A stretch of 64,000 nt of DNA from Chloroflexota bacterium (GCA_026709625.1 JAPOSR010000066.1:1-64000), one strand, 5' to 3'; counted from the first letter of the stretch, positions 54,052 to 63,933 are shown. Notes: a model not told the origin generated them from the letters alone. Made by a program: numbers and translations.

Positions 54052-55476
54052 ATGAGCGAGTTGATTTGGCTGACAGCCAGCGAACAGGCGCAACTGATCA
54101 AACGGCGCGAAGTATCGGCTCTTGAACTGCTGCAAGCGCACCTGGCGCAGATCGAGTCCCTCAACCCGCAGCTCAATGCCATCGTGACCTGCCTGCCCGA
54201 GCTCGCGCTTGAACTGGCGCAGGCGGCGGACGCGAAGCAAGCCCGCGGTGAAGCGCTGGGCGTCTTGCACGGGCTGCCGATCGCGCACAAAGACTTGTTC
54301 GAGACGGCTGGCATCCGCAGCACCATGGGCTCGCCGGTCTTCGCCGATTATGTGCCCGCGTCAGACGACCTCATCATCGCGCGCTTGAAAGCGGCTGGCT
54401 GCGTCACCCTGGGCAAGACAAATGTGCCCGAGTTCGGCGCTGGCTCGCATACGTTCAACCCGGTCTTTGGGGCGACCAGGAATCCCTATGACCTCATGCG
54501 CACCTGCGGCGGCAGCAGCGGCGGCGCGGCAGTGGCTTTGGCGGCGGGGATGCTGTCAGTCGCCGATGGCAGCGACATGGGCGGCTCGCTGCGCAACCCA
54601 GCCAGCTTCAACAATGTGGTTGGCTTGCGGCCGACGCCCGGCCGCGTGCCGCGCTATCCCAAAGCCGATGCCTGGTCGACGCTGGCGGTGGATGGGCCGA
54701 TGGCGCGCGCAGTGCAGGATGTCGCGCTGATGATGCGCGCAATCGCTGGCCCCGACGCGCGTTCGCCCATTTCGCTCGCAGAGCCCGCCGCGACCTTCGC
54801 CGATGACTTGCAGCGCGACTTTCATGGCGCTCGCATCGCCTGGAGCCCCGACCTGGGCTGCCTGCCAGTCGAGCCCAGCGTGATTCAAACCATCGAAGCG
54901 CAGCTGCCCGTCTTTGCCGACATCGGCATCGTGGTCGAAGAAGCGCATCCCGATTTTTCAGATGCCTATGACATTTTTCAGACCTTGCGCGCCTGGGGCT
55001 TCGAGCTGGCTTTTGCCGAGCGCTTCGTCCAATTTGGCGAAGAATCGTTCAAAGAGACGATCCGCTGGAATGCCGCGCAGGGCCGACAGCTGAGCGCCGC
55101 CCACATCAGCCGCGCGCAGGTCAAACGCACGGAACTCTTCCACCGCGTCCGCGAGTTTCTGGATGTCTATGACTGCCTGCTGCTGCCAACTGCGCAAGTG
55201 CCGCCATTCCCGATCGAGCAGGAATATCCGCGCGAGATCAACGGCGCGACCATGCGCACTTACATTGACTGGATGATGAGCTGCGGGTTTATCACGGTGA
55301 CGGGTTTGCCCGCCATGTCTGTGCCCTGCGGCTTCACGGCGGACGGGCTGCCGGTGGGCTTGCAGATGGTCGGCAAGCCCCGGGGCGAATTCGCGCTGCT
55401 GCAGTTGGCTTATGCCTTCCAGGAAGCCACGCGCTTCTACCTGCGCAAGCCGCCTGTCGCCGATCTCGCTGGCTGA
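54052..55476 (+). CDS. Amidase (amidase signature family)
   Basis: A 474-residue amidase with the Ser-Ser-Lys triad: Lys in LHGLPIAHKDLFETAG near residue 79, the cis-Ser in CGGSSGGAAVALAAGMLSVA near 155, and the nucleophile Ser in GSDMGGSLRNPASFNN near 178. It hydrolyses an amide. A GatA role is unlikely because no gatB or gatC is present nearby. It is followed by the lactate permease gene. Confidence 0.9.
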   Translation: MSELIWLTASEQAQLIKRREVSALELLQAHLAQIESLNPQLNAIVTCLPELALELAQAADAKQARGEALGVLHGLPIAHKDLFETAGIRSTMGSPVFADYVPASDDLIIARLKAAGCVTLGKTNVPEFGAGSHTFNPVFGATRNPYDLMRTCGGSSGGAAVALAAGMLSVADGSDMGGSLRNPASFNNVVGLRPTPGRVPRYPKADAWSTLAVDGPMARAVQDVALMMRAIAGPDARSPISLAEPAATFADDLQRDFHGARIAWSPDLGCLPVEPSVIQTIEAQLPVFADIGIVVEEAHPDFSDAYDIFQTLRAWGFELAFAERFVQFGEESFKETIRWNAAQGRQLSAAHISRAQVKRTELFHRVREFLDVYDCLLLPTAQVPPFPIEQEYPREINGATMRTYIDWMMSCGFITVTGLPAMSVPCGFTADGLPVGLQMVGKPRGEFALLQLAYAFQEATRFYLRKPPVADLAG

Positions 55477-55501
55477 TGCCTTTGTCGATAGGAGTCGGCT
55501 C

Positions 55502-57058
55502 GTGGAATTGACCGGGCTCACCTGGCTGCTGGCGCTGCTGCCCGTCTTGGCTGTGCTGCTGTTGATGGTCGGCTTTGGCTGGGGCGGGGGGCGCGCGGGA
55601 GTGGCTGGCTTTCTCACCGCGCTTTTGCTTGCTTTGCTTGTCTTTGGTGGCGATGCGCTGCTGGCCATCGTAGCGATCGGCAAATCGGTCTTCTTGGCGG
55701 CGGATGTGCTCTACATCGTTTGGATGGCGCTGTTTTTCTACAATGTAACCAACGAAGCCGGCACTGTTGCCTTGATCGGCCGCAGCCTGCCGCGTCTGAC
55801 ACCCGACCGCGCCGCGCAGAGCCTGCTCATCAGTTGGATTTTTGTATCGCTCTTGCAGGGCGTCGGCGGCTTTGGCGTGCCGGTGGCGGTGGTTGCGCCG
55901 CTGCTGGTGGGCTTGGGCTACAGCGCCACGCAATCGGTGATTATGGCTTCGCTCGGGCACGGCTGGGCGGTCACCTTTGGCTCGCTGGGCACATCATTCG
56001 TCGCCTTAACCGCTGTTACAGGCTTGCCTGGCGAGCGGCTGGCGCATGATGCCGCGTTGACGCTGGGGCTGGCCTGCCTCATCAGCGGAGCGCTGGTCGC
56101 CTATGTCAGTGCGGGCTGGAGCGGCTTGCTGCGCTCGCTGCCCATGCTGCTGGCGGTGGGAGCGGCCATGGGGCTGACGCAATGGTTTGTTGCCACGCAA
56201 GGTTTGTGGACGCTCGGCTCGACATCGGGCGCGCTGGCTGGCGCTTTTGCGGGCGTTGCCTATGTGCTTTCGCCCCTGGGGCGCTCCAAAACAAAACGCG
56301 CGGCCGCCCAAGCCGACTCGTCGCGCAGCCTAGTTTTGGCTTTGGCTGCCTATGCGATTCTGCTGCTGCTGGCTTTCTCGGTCAATCTGATCGCGCCGTT
56401 GGAAACCTTGATGGACAGCATTTTGATCCAGGTTCGGTTTCCAGCTGTCGCTACAACCTATGGCTGGGAGGTGCCGACGGAAAGCGGACGCGGCATCAGC
56501 CTCTTTGGCCATGCTGGCGCCATTCTGTTTTATGCCGGCGCACTCGCCTTTTTGCTGTACAAACGGGCAAATTACTTCGAGCGGGACGATGCCTGGCGCG
56601 TGATCTGGCGCAAGGTGAGCAAATCGGCTCTGAAATCTACCGTCTCGATCCTGGCGCTGGTGGCGATGGCATCGCTGATGACGCATACGGGCATGACACA
56701 GATTATCGCGCGCGGCATCAGCGAAACAGTCAGCGCGCAGGTTTATCCGCTCTTCGCGCCCTTCATCGGCTCGCTGGGCGCGTTTATGACGGGCAGCAAT
56801 ACCAATTCCAATGTCGTGTTTGGCGCGCTGCAGCAAGAGACGGCGGCGCTGCTGGCTTTGAGCGTCCCGATTGTGCTGGCTGGGCAGACAGCCGGGGCGT
56901 CTTTAGGCAGTGTGCTCGCGCCAGCCAAAATCATCGTCGGCTGCAGCACAGTCGGGCTGGGCGGGCAAGAAGGCCCCGTCATCAGGCGCATGCTGCTGCT
57001 GGGTTTGATCCCGGTCCTGTTTGTCGCGCTGGTCACCTTCCTGCGTTTGAGTGGCTGA
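55502..57058 (+). CDS. L-lactate permease family transporter
   Basis: A 518-residue LctP/LldP family permease with 12 or more helices. Family markers include IVWMALFFYNVTNEAGTVAL, SWIFVSLLQGVGGFGVPVAV, GAFMTGSNTNSNVVFGALQ and LAPAKIIVGCSTVGLGGQEG. It takes up lactate, glycolate or a similar carboxylate. The start is GTG at 55502 with AGGAG upstream, just after the amidase stop; the longer in-frame extension overlaps the amidase. It belongs to the SDR-amidase operon. Confidence 0.9.
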   Translation: MELTGLTWLLALLPVLAVLLLMVGFGWGGGRAGVAGFLTALLLALLVFGGDALLAIVAIGKSVFLAADVLYIVWMALFFYNVTNEAGTVALIGRSLPRLTPDRAAQSLLISWIFVSLLQGVGGFGVPVAVVAPLLVGLGYSATQSVIMASLGHGWAVTFGSLGTSFVALTAVTGLPGERLAHDAALTLGLACLISGALVAYVSAGWSGLLRSLPMLLAVGAAMGLTQWFVATQGLWTLGSTSGALAGAFAGVAYVLSPLGRSKTKRAAAQADSSRSLVLALAAYAILLLLAFSVNLIAPLETLMDSILIQVRFPAVATTYGWEVPTESGRGISLFGHAGAILFYAGALAFLLYKRANYFERDDAWRVIWRKVSKSALKSTVSILALVAMASLMTHTGMTQIIARGISETVSAQVYPLFAPFIGSLGAFMTGSNTNSNVVFGALQQETAALLALSVPIVLAGQTAGASLGSVLAPAKIIVGCSTVGLGGQEGPVIRRMLLLGLIPVLFVALVTFLRLSG

Positions 57059-57072
57059 AAGCGAGGCGATTT

Positions 57073-58326
57073 GTGACGAAACTGGCGATAGTTGGCGGCG
57101 AAAAAACCCGCGAGGCCGCGTATCCGGCTTGGCCCCCGCATGACGAGCGCGATATTCAAGCGCTGGCGGAGGTCCTGCGCAGCGGCAACTGGGGCGGCTT
57201 TCCCTATCCAGGCGCGCAGACGCGGCGCTTTCTGGAGGCGTTCATCGCCCTGCAAGGCGGGCAGCACGCGGTGGCGATGATGAATGGCACCTTGACGATG
57301 GAAGTGGCGCTGCGCGCGGCTGACATTGGCTGGGGCGACGAAGTCATTGTGCCAGCCTATACATTCCAGGCGACTGCCGCCGCGCCCATGATGGCTGGCG
57401 CTGTGCCGGTGTTGGTCGATATCGACCCGCATACATTTTGCATAGATCCCGCCATGATCGAAGCCGCCATCACACCGCGAACCCGCGCCATCATCCCGGT
57501 GCATGTCGCCGCGCAGATGGCGGATATGGACGCGATAAACCGCATCGCCGCCCGGCACGACCTGGTCGTTATCGAAGACGCGGCGCACGCTCATGGCGCA
57601 GTCTGGAATGGGCGCGGCGCCGGCACGCTTGGCGATTTCGGCAGCTTCAGCATGCAATCAACCAAGATTTTGACGGCTGGCGAAGGCGGCGTGCTGCTCT
57701 GCCAGTCTGAAGAACAGGCTTGGCGCGCTGCCAGCATCATTGATTGCGGACGCCCGCACGATCCCGCGGCCGAGCTGTTCACACAAGGCGGCAACTATCG
57801 CATGACCGAGCTGCAGGCGGCGCTGCTGAATGTCGGGCTGGAGCGCTTTCCGGCGCAGTTTGCCATGCGTGAAGCGCTGGCCGCCAGCATGGACGAAGCA
57901 TTGAGCGAGCTGCCGGGCATACAGGTATTGCCTCGCGACGGCCGGCACCAGCGGCGCGCTGTCTACGGCTATACCTTCGCCATCGAGCCCGATGACTTCG
58001 GCGCGACAAATGACCTGGCAGCGCGGGCTTTGACGGCAGAGGGCATCCCTTGCTGGTCCGGTTACGAGCCGATGCATCGCTGCGAGCTTTTTCAACCGAC
58101 CCAATCTCGCTTGCCTGTGCCATCCGCTTTCCCCGAGCGCTTCGACTATTCGCGCCTGCGCCTGCCTGTCGCCGAACGCGTCAGCAGCGAGACGGGCATG
58201 TGGCTGGGCGAGGCTGTCTTCCGCGCGGGCGAGCAGGGAGTAGACGATGCAGTCGCTGCTCTGGGCAAGATTCAGTCGGCTTTGGCGCGCGATCCTGGAC
58301 TGGCTGAGCGAATCGCGGCACAGTGA
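57073..58326 (+). CDS. DegT/DnrJ/EryC1/StrS family PLP-dependent aminotransferase
   Basis: A 417-residue sugar aminotransferase-like protein. GGQHAVAMMNGTLTMEVALR binds the cofactor phosphate, VIPAYTFQATAAA follows, VVIEDAAHAHGAVWNGR holds the Asp that pairs with the pyridine ring, and the Schiff-base Lys is in FSMQSTKILTAGEGGVL. Start is GTG at 57073, 14 bp after the permease, so the operon continues. Typical products are keto-sugar aminotransferases; the substrate here is unknown. Confidence 0.9.
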   Translation: MTKLAIVGGEKTREAAYPAWPPHDERDIQALAEVLRSGNWGGFPYPGAQTRRFLEAFIALQGGQHAVAMMNGTLTMEVALRAADIGWGDEVIVPAYTFQATAAAPMMAGAVPVLVDIDPHTFCIDPAMIEAAITPRTRAIIPVHVAAQMADMDAINRIAARHDLVVIEDAAHAHGAVWNGRGAGTLGDFGSFSMQSTKILTAGEGGVLLCQSEEQAWRAASIIDCGRPHDPAAELFTQGGNYRMTELQAALLNVGLERFPAQFAMREALAASMDEALSELPGIQVLPRDGRHQRRAVYGYTFAIEPDDFGATNDLAARALTAEGIPCWSGYEPMHRCELFQPTQSRLPVPSAFPERFDYSRLRLPVAERVSSETGMWLGEAVFRAGEQGVDDAVAALGKIQSALARDPGLAERIAAQ

Positions 58327-58439
58327 AATCTCCCTAACTTGGCAAAAAAACGCAGCGGCGGCTTGTCAAGCCACCCAGCTCATCATCACTGGACTCGCAG
58401 TCGCCGTCTTGCTCTGGCATCGGAGGTGTTTTCTGGGCT

Positions 58440-60032
58440 TCAGCGTGGGTTGGTGGGATAGCCAGCTGGGTCGATCATCACATCTAGCAGCATGGCTGTG
58501 CCTTGCTCGAGCCACGCTTGGATGCCAGCCGCGCAGCCCGCTGGCGACTCGACCTTGTGATAAGCCAGGCTATAGGCTGCTGCGACCCGCCGATAATCCG
58601 GGTTGGTGAACTCTGTTCCAACAGCCGCTTTCCCGCGCCGGCGCTGCGCCGAGCGGATCAAATCCAGCGCGCTGTCATTCATCACAGCCAACAGAACCGG
58701 CCGCCCCAGCCGCGTCAGCAGCCCGAGTTCGCCCATGACCATAGCCAGCCCGGCATCGCCGGTGATGCAAACGACCGGCTGTCGCGTGACTGTTGCCGCT
58801 GCAATCGCGCTGCACAAGCCAAAGCCCATCGCCGACAAGCCATTCGACACGAAGTAGCGATTGGGCTGCCGGGCGGGCCATTCCAGCGCAGCGAAGATCT
58901 TGTGCGAGCCGACATCGGTCGTCAGGATGATGTCATCGGGCGTATGCGCGCGCAGCGCCGCCAAGAAAGCCTGCGGGGTGATTCGCCCGGCTGCCGCATC
59001 AGGGCTGCTCCGCGCTGCCAGCCGCTGACGAAAGCGCTTTGTCCGCGCTGCGCCCCAGTCGGCCGCGGGAGCTGCGTTGCGTGTGCCGAGCGACTCGAGT
59101 ATGTCGCCAATATCGCCGACCAGTTCCAGCGCGCAATGCAGACGTGGGTCGTGATTGCCCCAGTTGGCGAGCCATATCAGCGGCGTCTGATAGTCCCAAG
59201 GCTTGACCAGCTCAACCACATCAAAGCCCAGCGCGATGATGCAATCGGCTTCGTCCAGCAGCGCATAGGCGGGGTCGTCTCTGGTCAAACCAATGGTGCC
59301 GGCGAAAAGAGGATGAGTGGCGGAAAGCGCTCCTTTGCTCTTGGGCGTATCAATGACCGGCGCGCCAAGCGACTCGGCCAACTGGCGAATTTGCGCATAG
59401 GGTCGGTCAGGCTCCAAGCCCAAGCCCGCCACGATGATGGGCTTCCGCTTGTCTACGAGCAGCGCGCGCATTTCGCTCAGGGGTGGATTCTGCGGCGCAG
59501 GCTTGCCTGGGGGCGCAGAATCGTCTGCGGCGGCGATGGTGGCGCGGGCCAGGCTGTTGGGCAAGCTGAGATGCACGGGTCCAGGTCGGCCCGTCCGCGC
59601 CAGCCGCAAAGCCTGCTTGATGCGGGCATGCGCGTTGGTAGGGGCGAGCTCGGCGGTGTATTTGCAGATAGGCGCAAACAGCGTCTGCAAATCCAGCGCC
59701 TGATGACTGTGCTGGTCGCGCAAAGCCGGGTCGGCAGCCGCAGTAACCAGCACGACCGGCGCGCGATCTAGATAAGCATGCGCCAAGCCCGCGCAGGCAT
59801 TGGCCGCGCCCGGACCCAGTGTCGTCAGCGCGATGCCGATGCCGCCGGTCAGCCGCGCTTCTGTCGCCGCCATAAAACAGGCGCTGTTTTCGTTGGCGAC
59901 CAAGACAAATTCGATTCCGAGCCGCCACATCGCGTCCAAAACCTCGACATTTTCGCCACCCGGCAAGCCATACACGCGCTGCGCGCCTGCATCAAGCAGT
60001 TGCTGCGCGAGGGATTCGGCGATGGTTGGCAT
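58440..60032 (-). CDS. Thiamine diphosphate-dependent enzyme (acetolactate synthase large-subunit-like)
   Basis: A 530-residue ThDP enzyme with three domains. The N-terminal catalytic Glu is in LVANENSACFMAATEARL near residue 48, the central domain starts near 195 and the ThDP motif is GDAGLAMVMGELGLL followed by VMNDSALDLI. It is of the acetolactate synthase/benzoylformate decarboxylase group; with no small subunit adjacent and a shorter length than IlvB, a decarboxylase is also possible. It is convergent with the DegT gene. The GGGGA site precedes the ATG. Confidence 0.87.
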   Translation of the reverse strand: MPTIAESLAQQLLDAGAQRVYGLPGGENVEVLDAMWRLGIEFVLVANENSACFMAATEARLTGGIGIALTTLGPGAANACAGLAHAYLDRAPVVLVTAAADPALRDQHSHQALDLQTLFAPICKYTAELAPTNAHARIKQALRLARTGRPGPVHLSLPNSLARATIAAADDSAPPGKPAPQNPPLSEMRALLVDKRKPIIVAGLGLEPDRPYAQIRQLAESLGAPVIDTPKSKGALSATHPLFAGTIGLTRDDPAYALLDEADCIIALGFDVVELVKPWDYQTPLIWLANWGNHDPRLHCALELVGDIGDILESLGTRNAAPAADWGAARTKRFRQRLAARSSPDAAAGRITPQAFLAALRAHTPDDIILTTDVGSHKIFAALEWPARQPNRYFVSNGLSAMGFGLCSAIAAATVTRQPVVCITGDAGLAMVMGELGLLTRLGRPVLLAVMNDSALDLIRSAQRRRGKAAVGTEFTNPDYRRVAAAYSLAYHKVESPAGCAAGIQAWLEQGTAMLLDVMIDPAGYPTNPR

Positions 60033-60204
60033 GGCAGTTGTCCCCGCTGGTGAGAGAAATTACAGAATGCAATTATTGAGCGGAAAATGCTTGTGTCAAG
60101 CGACTGAATCGCAGTGGCAACGCGCCGCGACTTGATTGCTGCAATAGCTGTATAGCCGCATAATGATCTGGGTTGGGTTTTCTTGCAAGCGCTCGACAGC
60201 TGGC

Positions 60205-60939
60205 TCAACTGAAGAAGAGCAGATACACACTCAGCGCCAGCAGCGGGATCATCATCAGCCATTCAAACGCGCGTTGGTCGATGCGGTCGATGAGCGTCCG
60301 CGCGACCAGCGCCGCCGGCGGGATCAACACAAAGACCCAGGCGATGCCCTGCAAGCGCTCCAGGTCGAAGTTGCCGATGTGCACAAAGGCGGGCAGCTTG
60401 GTCAGGTTCATCACAGCGAAGAACAAGGTGGTTGTGCCGATAAAACGGCGCGGTGTCATATGTGGCTGCAGCAGCAGGTAGGCTGTGAAAGGCGGCGCGC
60501 CGACATTCGCCAAGGTCGAGCCAAAGCCAGAGGCCCAGCCTGCGAAATAGCCATGCCATTTGCGCGGCTCATACGCTAGGCGAGCCAGTTGATCTCTGGC
60601 GATCTTGAAGCCCAGCGCCAGCAAGGTCAAGCCGCCGATGACGCGCTTCAAGGTGACGGCGTCGATGGCATTCAACGCCGCCGCGCCAGTCGCCACGCCC
60701 AGCAAGCCCGGCAGCAGCATCAGCGCAATATACCGCCGATCCCACTCCCGCCAATAGAAATAGAGCGCGAAGGCATCGGCAAAGAGCAGCAGCGGCAAGA
60801 CCAAAGCCACGGCGACCTGCGGCTCGATAATCAAAGCCAGCATAGGCACGGTCAGCGCGACCGGCACCGGACCGCCCAAACCACCTTTGGAAAATCCGAC
60901 CAGGATGCCGACCAAGGCGAAAATCACGGTCTCTGTCAT
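60205..60939 (-). CDS. TauE/SafE family anion exporter
   Basis: A 244-residue membrane protein with seven or eight helices. IFALVGILVGFSKGGLGG and WHGYFAGWASGFGSTLANVG are the two family half-repeats, and FIGTTTLFFAVMNLTKLPAF is characteristic. It exports sulfite, sulfoacetate or another organic anion. Start at 60939 (MTETVIFALVG) excludes an unsupported extension. It lies between the ThDP gene and an MFS gene, with which it may share transcription. Confidence 0.87.
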   Translation of the reverse strand: MTETVIFALVGILVGFSKGGLGGPVPVALTVPMLALIIEPQVAVALVLPLLLFADAFALYFYWREWDRRYIALMLLPGLLGVATGAAALNAIDAVTLKRVIGGLTLLALGFKIARDQLARLAYEPRKWHGYFAGWASGFGSTLANVGAPPFTAYLLLQPHMTPRRFIGTTTLFFAVMNLTKLPAFVHIGNFDLERLQGIAWVFVLIPPAALVARTLIDRIDQRAFEWLMMIPLLALSVYLLFFS

Positions 60940-61009
60940 GAGGATGCTGTGCCCGCTGCGATTGGCTGGGGCAATTATATGCCAGCGGCTGTACAACCGT
61001 CCAACACAT

Positions 61010-61080
61010 GCCAGCGAGGGAGCGGAAGTCGCGGCAGTTGATTTCAGCCCAAAGATGATCGAACTGGCGCAGTCACCAGC
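61010..61080 (+). pseudogene. Remnant of a class I SAM methyltransferase
   Basis: GAEVAAVDFSPKMIELAQ is encoded in frame at about 61019-61072. It matches the motif I/II region of small class I methyltransferases (x-V-x-x-V-D-x-S-x-x-M-I-x-x-A). No intact gene surrounds it, since the rest of the frame is short. It lies in the 190-bp gap between the two minus-strand transporter genes and is likely a decayed fragment. Confidence 0.45.
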
Positions 61081-61129
61081 TTGGCGGCAATTTTCAACGA
61101 TGCGCGCGGCATAGTGAAAACTCGCCTTG

Positions 61130-62398
61130 TCATGCCGCTGTCGATTCGCGCCTTTCGACCACGCGTACAATCCAGACCCACATCAGCAGCGGCACAATCG
61201 CCACCAATGCCGATAAATATACGAGCTGCGCGATGTTTTCGCCGCCCACCGCGTCGATCAACAAGCCGAAGGCAAGGATGCTGATGCTCTGCGCCAGTTC
61301 AAAACCGGCGAAATCCAGCGAGAAGACCCGTCCCAAATAGTCGTCTGGCACAATCTGCTGGATGATGACCGAGCTGTAAGTCCAGTTGACGGAGCCGCCC
61401 ATCGCCCGCACGACCACCGCCAGCATCAGCAGCTCAAGAGACGGTGCCAAGCCCCACAACAGCCAGCCCAGGACGATTAACGCGAAGCCCACGCTGGTCA
61501 AGCGGCGCAGCGCCGGCACCGAATCATCGCTGAAGCGGTTGGTCAGCAGCGGGCCCGCCACCGCGCCTATGCCAAAAGCCGCCCACAACAGCGCCATCGA
61601 GGCGACGCCTTGCTCGCCCAGCACAAAAACCTGCGTGCCATAGATAATCAGCAAGGTGTCCGAACTGGTGATGCTCTGCGCGCTCTTCACAAACAGGGCA
61701 GCGCTCGTCTCAGGATGCCGCAGCAGATAGCGCAGGCCATCCGCAAAGGTCCGCTGCGACTTGTCGCGCGCTTTGCGGGCCGGCTGTCCGATCTCCGAGC
61801 GGGGCGTCTCGGGCACGGCGACAGTCATCACCAGCAGCGCCGAGGCGACGAAGGTCAGCGCGTCGATGACCAGGGCGGCTTGCGTGCCAAATGCCTGCGC
61901 CACCAGCCCGCCGGCGATCGCGCCCACTGCCAGCATGGCCGACCAGGTGATGCTGCTCAATGTGTTGCCCACGACCAGTTGATGCCGATACAGGATGCTC
62001 GGCATGAGGGCATTGCGCGCCGGTTCAAATACGGCTGAAACTAAAAATTGCATCACCACAAAGACATAGATCAGCGGCAGGCGGTCGGGCGACTGCGTGG
62101 TAAAAAGCAAGCCGACTACAGCCAGCGCGCGCAGCAGGTCGCTGACGATGAGCAGCCGTTTGCGGTCGAAGCGGTCTGCCAACACGCCAGCCAGCGGCCG
62201 CATCAGCAGCGGCGGGATCATCCGCGCGATCAAAAAGCCGCTGACCGCGATGCCTTGATAGCCCGTGCCTTCGGTATAGGACACGATCAGCGCCGATATG
62301 ACAATCGTGCTGAACCAGTCGCCCAAGAGGCTGACCATCTGCGCGCCCCATAATCTGGCGAAGTCGCGGTTGCTGCGGATGAGTCGGATGTATTGCAT
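61130..62398 (-). CDS. MFS transporter (multidrug/siderophore exporter-like)
   Basis: A 422-residue major facilitator protein of about 12 helices, of the group that includes EntS and macrolide exporters. DFARLWGAQMVSLLGDWFST is its first helix, RPLAGVLADRFDRKRLLIVS carries the motif A region, and FEPARNALMPSILYR is common in this group. Start at 62398 (MQYIRLIRSNRDF) excludes a shadow extension. It diverges from crcB. Confidence 0.87.
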   Translation of the reverse strand: MQYIRLIRSNRDFARLWGAQMVSLLGDWFSTIVISALIVSYTEGTGYQGIAVSGFLIARMIPPLLMRPLAGVLADRFDRKRLLIVSDLLRALAVVGLLFTTQSPDRLPLIYVFVVMQFLVSAVFEPARNALMPSILYRHQLVVGNTLSSITWSAMLAVGAIAGGLVAQAFGTQAALVIDALTFVASALLVMTVAVPETPRSEIGQPARKARDKSQRTFADGLRYLLRHPETSAALFVKSAQSITSSDTLLIIYGTQVFVLGEQGVASMALLWAAFGIGAVAGPLLTNRFSDDSVPALRRLTSVGFALIVLGWLLWGLAPSLELLMLAVVVRAMGGSVNWTYSSVIIQQIVPDDYLGRVFSLDFAGFELAQSISILAFGLLIDAVGGENIAQLVYLSALVAIVPLLMWVWIVRVVERRESTAA

Positions 62399-62477
62399 GA
62401 TGAGAACCCCATTTGCCGCGCCAGTGTACAGCACGACTCGCCGGCATGCACGGCGCAAGTGCCCGACTCCGCCCGCA

Positions 62478-62506
62478 TTGACAGCCTTGATTCGCTGGCA
62501 TAGGAT
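62478..62506 (+). promoter_or_regulatory. Promoter of crcB-uppP
   Basis: TTGACA (62478-62483), 17 bp, TAGGAT (62501-62506), about 28 bp before the crcB ATG. I looked for a fluoride riboswitch and the leader is too short to hold one. Confidence 0.5.
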
Positions 62507-62533
62507 ACGCTTGGCCAGCCAACGGAGTTGTCA

Positions 62534-62932
62534 ATGGAAAGCCTGCTGTATGTGGGCGTCGGTGGATTTTGTGGCGCAAACGCCCGCTATCTGCTTTCGC
62601 TGTGGTTCAACGAGTTTCTCGCGCCGCGCTTTGGGGTGTTTCCGTATGGAACCTTGCTGGTGAATGTGCTGGGTTCGCTGGGGCTGGCGGTCTTTGGCGC
62701 ATGGCTCAGCGCGCGCGCGGGCTTGCCGGCGCAGTCGCAATGGCTTGTCGGCGCGGGTTTTTTCGGCGCGTTCACGACATTCTCGGCATTTGCCAACGAA
62801 AGCCTACACTTGGCGAGCGGCGCTGGCATCGGGCAGATGCTGCTCAACCTGCTGCTGAACAACGTAGGCTGTTTGCTGGCTGCGGCGCTGGGCTGGCGGC
62901 TCGGGCAGCGATTGTTCGGCTTGGGCGGCTGA
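62534..62932 (+). CDS. crcB: Fluoride ion channel CrcB/Fluc
   Basis: A 132-residue membrane protein exporting fluoride. Four helices are seen, with GVGGFCGANARYLLSLW at the N-terminus, YGTLLVNVLGSLGLAVFG near residue 40 (pore Asn) and GFFGAFTTFSAFANES near residue 78 (Phe box and TFS). It is a single-copy protein rather than the tandem pair of many bacteria. It ends 4 bp before uppP. Confidence 0.93.
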   Translation: MESLLYVGVGGFCGANARYLLSLWFNEFLAPRFGVFPYGTLLVNVLGSLGLAVFGAWLSARAGLPAQSQWLVGAGFFGAFTTFSAFANESLHLASGAGIGQMLLNLLLNNVGCLLAAALGWRLGQRLFGLGG

Positions 62933-62936
62933 GCGC

Positions 62937-63758
62937 ATGGGCGAAGATCTGCTGCGGGTGGCTGTCCTGTCGTTGGTCGAGGGCATAACCGAGTTTTTGC
63001 CAATCTCGTCCACTGGTCATCTTATCGTGGGCAAGGCGCTGCTCGGCTTCGATGCGCTGGGCACAGTCTTTGAAATCGTCATTCAAATTGGCGCAGCCTG
63101 CGCGTTGATCCTCTACTACCGCAAGTCGCTGGGCGCTCAGGCTGCCCAATTCCGGGTCAATGCGGAGGTTCGGCGCTTTTGGCAATTGATATTGGTCGCT
63201 TGCCTGCCAGCCGCGGCGTTGGGCTTGCTCTTGGAAGCGCAGATCGAAACCGCCTTGTTTACCCCCCAGGTGGTCGCGCTGGCGCTGATCGCCGGGGGTG
63301 TCGCCTTGCTGGCGGTCGAATACTACATGGGCGGCAAACCCTGCGGCGATGCGCGCGCGCTGCAATTCGCTGAACTGACGCTGCGACAGGCGCTCATGGT
63401 CGGCGCGGCGCAGGCGCTGGCTTTGATCCCAGGCGTTTCGCGCTCGGGCAGCTCGATCGTTGGCGGCTTGCTGGCTGGAATGAATCGGCGCGAAGCCACC
63501 GAGTTCTCGTTCTACCTGGCCATCCCGCTGCTTGGCGGCGCGACCCTGTACAAACTTGTCAAGTCCTTGACCGTGCTGGGCGCGGACGAGCTGCTGCTGC
63601 TGGCGGCGGGGGCGCTGCTCTCGGGCTTGTTTGCCTGGCTGGCGATCGACTGGCTGCTGGGGTATATCGCGCGGCACAGCTTTGTCTTGTTCGGGGTGTA
63701 TCGCATCGTGGCGGGCGCGTTGGTCTTATTGGCTGTCGCTGGCGGAGTGATTGCTTGA
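62937..63758 (+). CDS. uppP: Undecaprenyl-diphosphatase
   Basis: A 273-residue BacA-type phosphatase that recycles undecaprenyl pyrophosphate for peptidoglycan synthesis. Both catalytic motifs are present: VEGITEFLPISSTGHLIVG near residue 17 and LIPGVSRSGSSIVGGLLAGM near residue 166. About eight helices follow. It is co-transcribed with crcB. The lipid carrier links it with MurJ at 3201-4847. Confidence 0.94.
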   Translation: MGEDLLRVAVLSLVEGITEFLPISSTGHLIVGKALLGFDALGTVFEIVIQIGAACALILYYRKSLGAQAAQFRVNAEVRRFWQLILVACLPAAALGLLLEAQIETALFTPQVVALALIAGGVALLAVEYYMGGKPCGDARALQFAELTLRQALMVGAAQALALIPGVSRSGSSIVGGLLAGMNRREATEFSFYLAIPLLGGATLYKLVKSLTVLGADELLLLAAGALLSGLFAWLAIDWLLGYIARHSFVLFGVYRIVAGALVLLAVAGGVIA

Positions 63759-63818
63759 TTCGTTCTGCGTTGTGCGCCTCGCCGCCGAATGTTCCTCAAG
63801 AGTTTATGGCAATCTCGT

Positions 63819-63847
63819 TTGTCCGATTCTGCGCTTGACCCTACAAT
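63819..63847 (+). promoter_or_regulatory. Promoter of the partial gene at the window end
   Basis: TTGTCC (63819-63824), 17 bp, TACAAT (63842-63847), 87 bp before the ATG at 63934. Confidence 0.45.
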
Positions 63848-63933
63848 ACAGCCTGTAGATGCGCCTATTGCCGCTATTCGCCAGGTTGCCAGTGGTATCT
63901 TGGGCAAGCATTTGGATGAGGAGTTGCCAACCG

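Noticed and set aside
62399..62533. Fluoride riboswitch upstream of crcB
   Set aside because: The leader after the predicted promoter is only about 20-30 nt, and the conserved riboswitch core is not seen.
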